Source of the DNA: Cupriavidus pinatubonensis
Lineage (GTDB): Bacteria > Pseudomonadota > Gammaproteobacteria > Burkholderiales > Burkholderiaceae
Assembly (NCBI RefSeq): GCF_019602855.1
Contig: NZ_CP080766.1
Coordinates: 2,294,001 to 2,358,000, forward strand
Direction: 5' to 3'
DNA length: 64,000 bases
The position numbers and the translations under genes were made by a program. The notes beneath the pieces were generated by a model. That model did no database searches. It was given only the letters and a program-made list of their open reading frames with translations, and was not told where the DNA came from. This document shows, piece after piece, positions 62,154 through 64,000 of the stretch (its first letter is position 1; each line of letters begins with the position of its first letter).

Positions 62154-63509
62154 ATGCCCAGGCCCAACCCAGCGCTCCGACGCAGCCATAAGGCGCCCAT
62201 GACACCGATGCGCCGGCGCCTTGTCATCACCGGCGCGATCCTGCTGGTCGCCGCGCTGGCCTGGGGTGTGGCAGTCGTCGTCGAACCCGCCATCCAGCGC
62301 ACCATCGTGATCACGACTGGCGCGGACAAGGGCATCTACCGCGGCTTTGCTGATCGCTATGCGCCTCTGCTCAAACGCGACGGCATCACGCTCGATATCC
62401 GCAACTCCGCCGGATCGGTCGAGAACTATGCAAGGCTGACGGATCCGAACAGCGAATTCGACGTCGGCTTCATCCAGTCGGGCACCACGACCCCGAAGGA
62501 AACCGACCACCTGCAAACCATCGCTGCCGTTTCATACGAACCGATCTGGGTGTTCTATCGCGGCAAGGCCACGATCGACCGGCTCGCACAACTGAGCGGC
62601 AAGCGGATTTCGATCGGCGTACCTGGCAGCGGCCTGCTGAATGTCTCGCGCGTTTTGCTCAGCCACAGTGGCGTCAACGCGAACAACAGCACACTGCTGG
62701 AAATGGACGCCGGCCAGGCTTATCAAGGCCTGCGCGATGGCCGGCTTGACGCCGCCTTTTTTATCGGCAGGCCGGATGCCGACATGCAGCAAAAGCTGCT
62801 GAACAGCGACCTGAAGCTGATGAATTTCGCCCAGGCCGACGCGCTGGTACAGCGGTTCCCTTCGCTGTCCAAGCTCACATTCCCGCGCGCATCGACCAGC
62901 ATCGCCAAGGACCTTCCGCAGGCGGATGTCACGCTGCTGGCCGCGACGGCCCTGCTGGTGTCGAAGGACACCCTTCATCCCGCCCTGGTCTACCTGCTGC
63001 TGGAGGCTGCGCGGTCTGTGCATGGCGGGGAGGACTACTTCACGCGGCTGGGCACGTTCCCCAACCTGAATACGAGCGAGTTTCCGATCTCGGACGAGAG
63101 CATGCGCTACTTCAAGTCCGGACGGCCCTTTCTGCAGCGCTACCTGCCATTCTGGCTCGCCAGCTTCATCGAACGGCGCCTGCTGATCCTGCTGCCTTTC
63201 ATGGCTTTGCTGCTCGGCTTGCTGCAGGCATTGCCGCGCATGATCCGGGCGCAGTACAAGAACCGGCTGATCGTCTGGTACCAGGAGATCAAGGCGCTGG
63301 AAGATGAAATCTGGAGAGCCGGCGAGCCGACCGCGGAACAGGTGGCGCAATGGCGCGACGAGATCGAGAATATCGATGCGCACGCCAGCCAGATACGGCT
63401 GCCGCAGCGCTACTTCCAGGAGGTCTACGCACTCAAGCAGGCGATTGGTGTCGTCAGGGACCGGATTTCCCACGCGGCCGGGAAAATCAAGAACTCCTCG
63501 GCCGCTTGA
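62154..63509 (+). CDS. Membrane-anchored TAXI-family solute-binding protein
   Basis: A 451-residue protein. An N-terminal anchor (about 25-42) precedes a TAXI-type periplasmic binding domain (about 48-325, TIVITTGADKGIYRGFADRY, DVGFIQSGTT, ISIGVPGSG). A second membrane helix (about 345-362, LLILLPFMALLLGLLQAL) leads to a C-terminal cytoplasmic helical tail of about 90 residues. Ordinary TAXI proteins are soluble parts of TRAP transporters; a double-anchored form with a cytoplasmic tail suggests signalling or sensing. No TRAP permease genes are beside it. GAGAGG precedes the ATG. Confidence 0.85.
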   Translation: MPRPNPALRRSHKAPMTPMRRRLVITGAILLVAALAWGVAVVVEPAIQRTIVITTGADKGIYRGFADRYAPLLKRDGITLDIRNSAGSVENYARLTDPNSEFDVGFIQSGTTTPKETDHLQTIAAVSYEPIWVFYRGKATIDRLAQLSGKRISIGVPGSGLLNVSRVLLSHSGVNANNSTLLEMDAGQAYQGLRDGRLDAAFFIGRPDADMQQKLLNSDLKLMNFAQADALVQRFPSLSKLTFPRASTSIAKDLPQADVTLLAATALLVSKDTLHPALVYLLLEAARSVHGGEDYFTRLGTFPNLNTSEFPISDESMRYFKSGRPFLQRYLPFWLASFIERRLLILLPFMALLLGLLQALPRMIRAQYKNRLIVWYQEIKALEDEIWRAGEPTAEQVAQWRDEIENIDAHASQIRLPQRYFQEVYALKQAIGVVRDRISHAAGKIKNSSAA

Positions 63510-63522
63510 ACTTCAGCACGGA

Positions 63523-64000
63523 CTAGATGCCAGCGTCCTGCATCAGTGCGCCGACATGCGCCATCGAACTCGTGGCCAAGGCGTCCAGGCTATAGCCGCC
63601 TTCCAGAATCGATACGATGCGGCCGTTGCACGCCTCGTCGGCAATTTGCATCAGTTCCCGGGTGATCCAATGGAAGTCGCTGTCCTCCAGGTTCATGCCA
63701 GCGAGGGGATCCAGGCGGTGCGCATCGAATCCCGCCGAGATAATGAGGAGGTCGGGGGCGAACGCTCTTAGCGAAGGAAGCACGAGAGCGGAAATCGCCG
63801 CACGGAACTGCGCTGACTCGCAGCCGCGAGGCAACGGAACGTTGACGATATTGTGGTTCACCCCTGTCTCGGACCGCGCTCCGGTGCCCGGATAGAACGG
63901 CGACTGGTGGCTGGATGCGTAGAACAGTTCCGGGCGGTTGAAGAACGCTGCCTGGGTTCCATTGCCGTGATGCACGTCGAAATCAACCACGGCAACGCGC
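63523..64000 (-). CDS. Histone deacetylase family protein (3' part)
   Basis: The C-terminal ~159 residues of a class II histone-deacetylase-like amidohydrolase (acetylpolyamine amidohydrolase type). Zinc ligands are visible: Asp and His of VDFDVHHGNGT and the Asp in ISAGFDAHRLDPL; VSILEGGYSL holds the active-site Gly-Gly-Tyr. The start lies beyond the right edge. Bacterial members deacetylate polyamines or small acetylated substrates. It is convergent with the TAXI gene, 13 bases apart. Confidence 0.93.
   Translation of the reverse strand, partial: RVAVVDFDVHHGNGTQAAFFNRPELFYASSHQSPFYPGTGARSETGVNHNIVNVPLPRGCESAQFRAAISALVLPSLRAFAPDLLIISAGFDAHRLDPLAGMNLEDSDFHWITRELMQIADEACNGRIVSILEGGYSLDALATSSMAHVGALMQDAGI

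Overview
The window is high-GC, densely coded DNA from a beta-proteobacterium, most likely a Burkholderiaceae member of the Cupriavidus/Ralstonia type. The reasons are six orphan Bug-type solute-binding proteins, many LysR and IclR regulators placed beside catabolic genes, an oxalate/formate gene set, and a replicon rich in accessory catabolic operons with little core metabolism, as on a secondary chromosome. This assignment is inferred from gene content. I see no tRNA, rRNA, CRISPR array, intact IS element or replication origin.

Region 1 (1-17.9 kb), oxalate, formate and iron. The left edge holds the 3' part of formyl-CoA transferase, followed by a PAS protein, an alpha/beta hydrolase with a cysteine nucleophile, and a convergent iron pair (piuC and a catecholate-type TonB receptor). 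Then come a CbbR-like LysR gene, two OFA-family (oxalate/formate) MFS transporters, a second LysR gene, and a two-subunit NAD-linked formate dehydrogenase. Oxalate entry, CoA transfer and formate oxidation fit one pathway, but oxalyl-CoA decarboxylase is not in the window.

Region 2 (17.9-31 kb). A small exported protein, an EstB-like serine hydrolase, a crippled adenylate cyclase remnant, a FecA-like TonB receptor with a Fur-like box, and a DUF3422 protein. Two sugar- or hydroxy-acid modules follow, each a catabolic enzyme plus a Bug protein and a regulator: a talarate/galactarate-type dehydratase with a LacI regulator, and a D-2-hydroxyacid dehydrogenase with a LysR regulator.

Region 3 (31-45 kb). 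A VOC protein, a coniferyl-type aldehyde dehydrogenase divergent from a TetR gene, a lipoprotein and glycine-rich exported protein pair, an MscS channel, a MarR-GNAT fusion, a GntR gene divergent from an acyl-CoA dehydrogenase, an IclR gene, and an operon of a Bug protein with a split AtuA-type enzyme.

Region 4 (45-51 kb). A YddG-type exporter, a scrambled ABC-transporter ATPase pseudogene with pieces on both strands, a GNAT protein, several small hypothetical genes and an isochorismatase-like protein lacking the family's catalytic residues.

Region 5 (51-64 kb). An IclR gene divergent from a catabolic cluster (RraA-type aldolase, 2-hydroxyacid dehydrogenase, Bug, SMP-30 lactonase, amidohydrolase, Bug, MFS remnant, Bug), then clsB-ybhN, a CAP-domain exported protein, a membrane-anchored TAXI-type binding protein and the 3' part of a histone-deacetylase-family gene.

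The clearest non-gene signals are regulatory: twin palindromes in the LacI, MarR and IclR intergenic regions, an operator inside a promoter spacer, a motif shared between two promoters, and a 33-bp inverted repeat upstream of the AtuA operon. I found no clearly undescribed multi-gene system. The most unusual items are the shuffled ABC gene, the degenerate enzymes and the paired operators.
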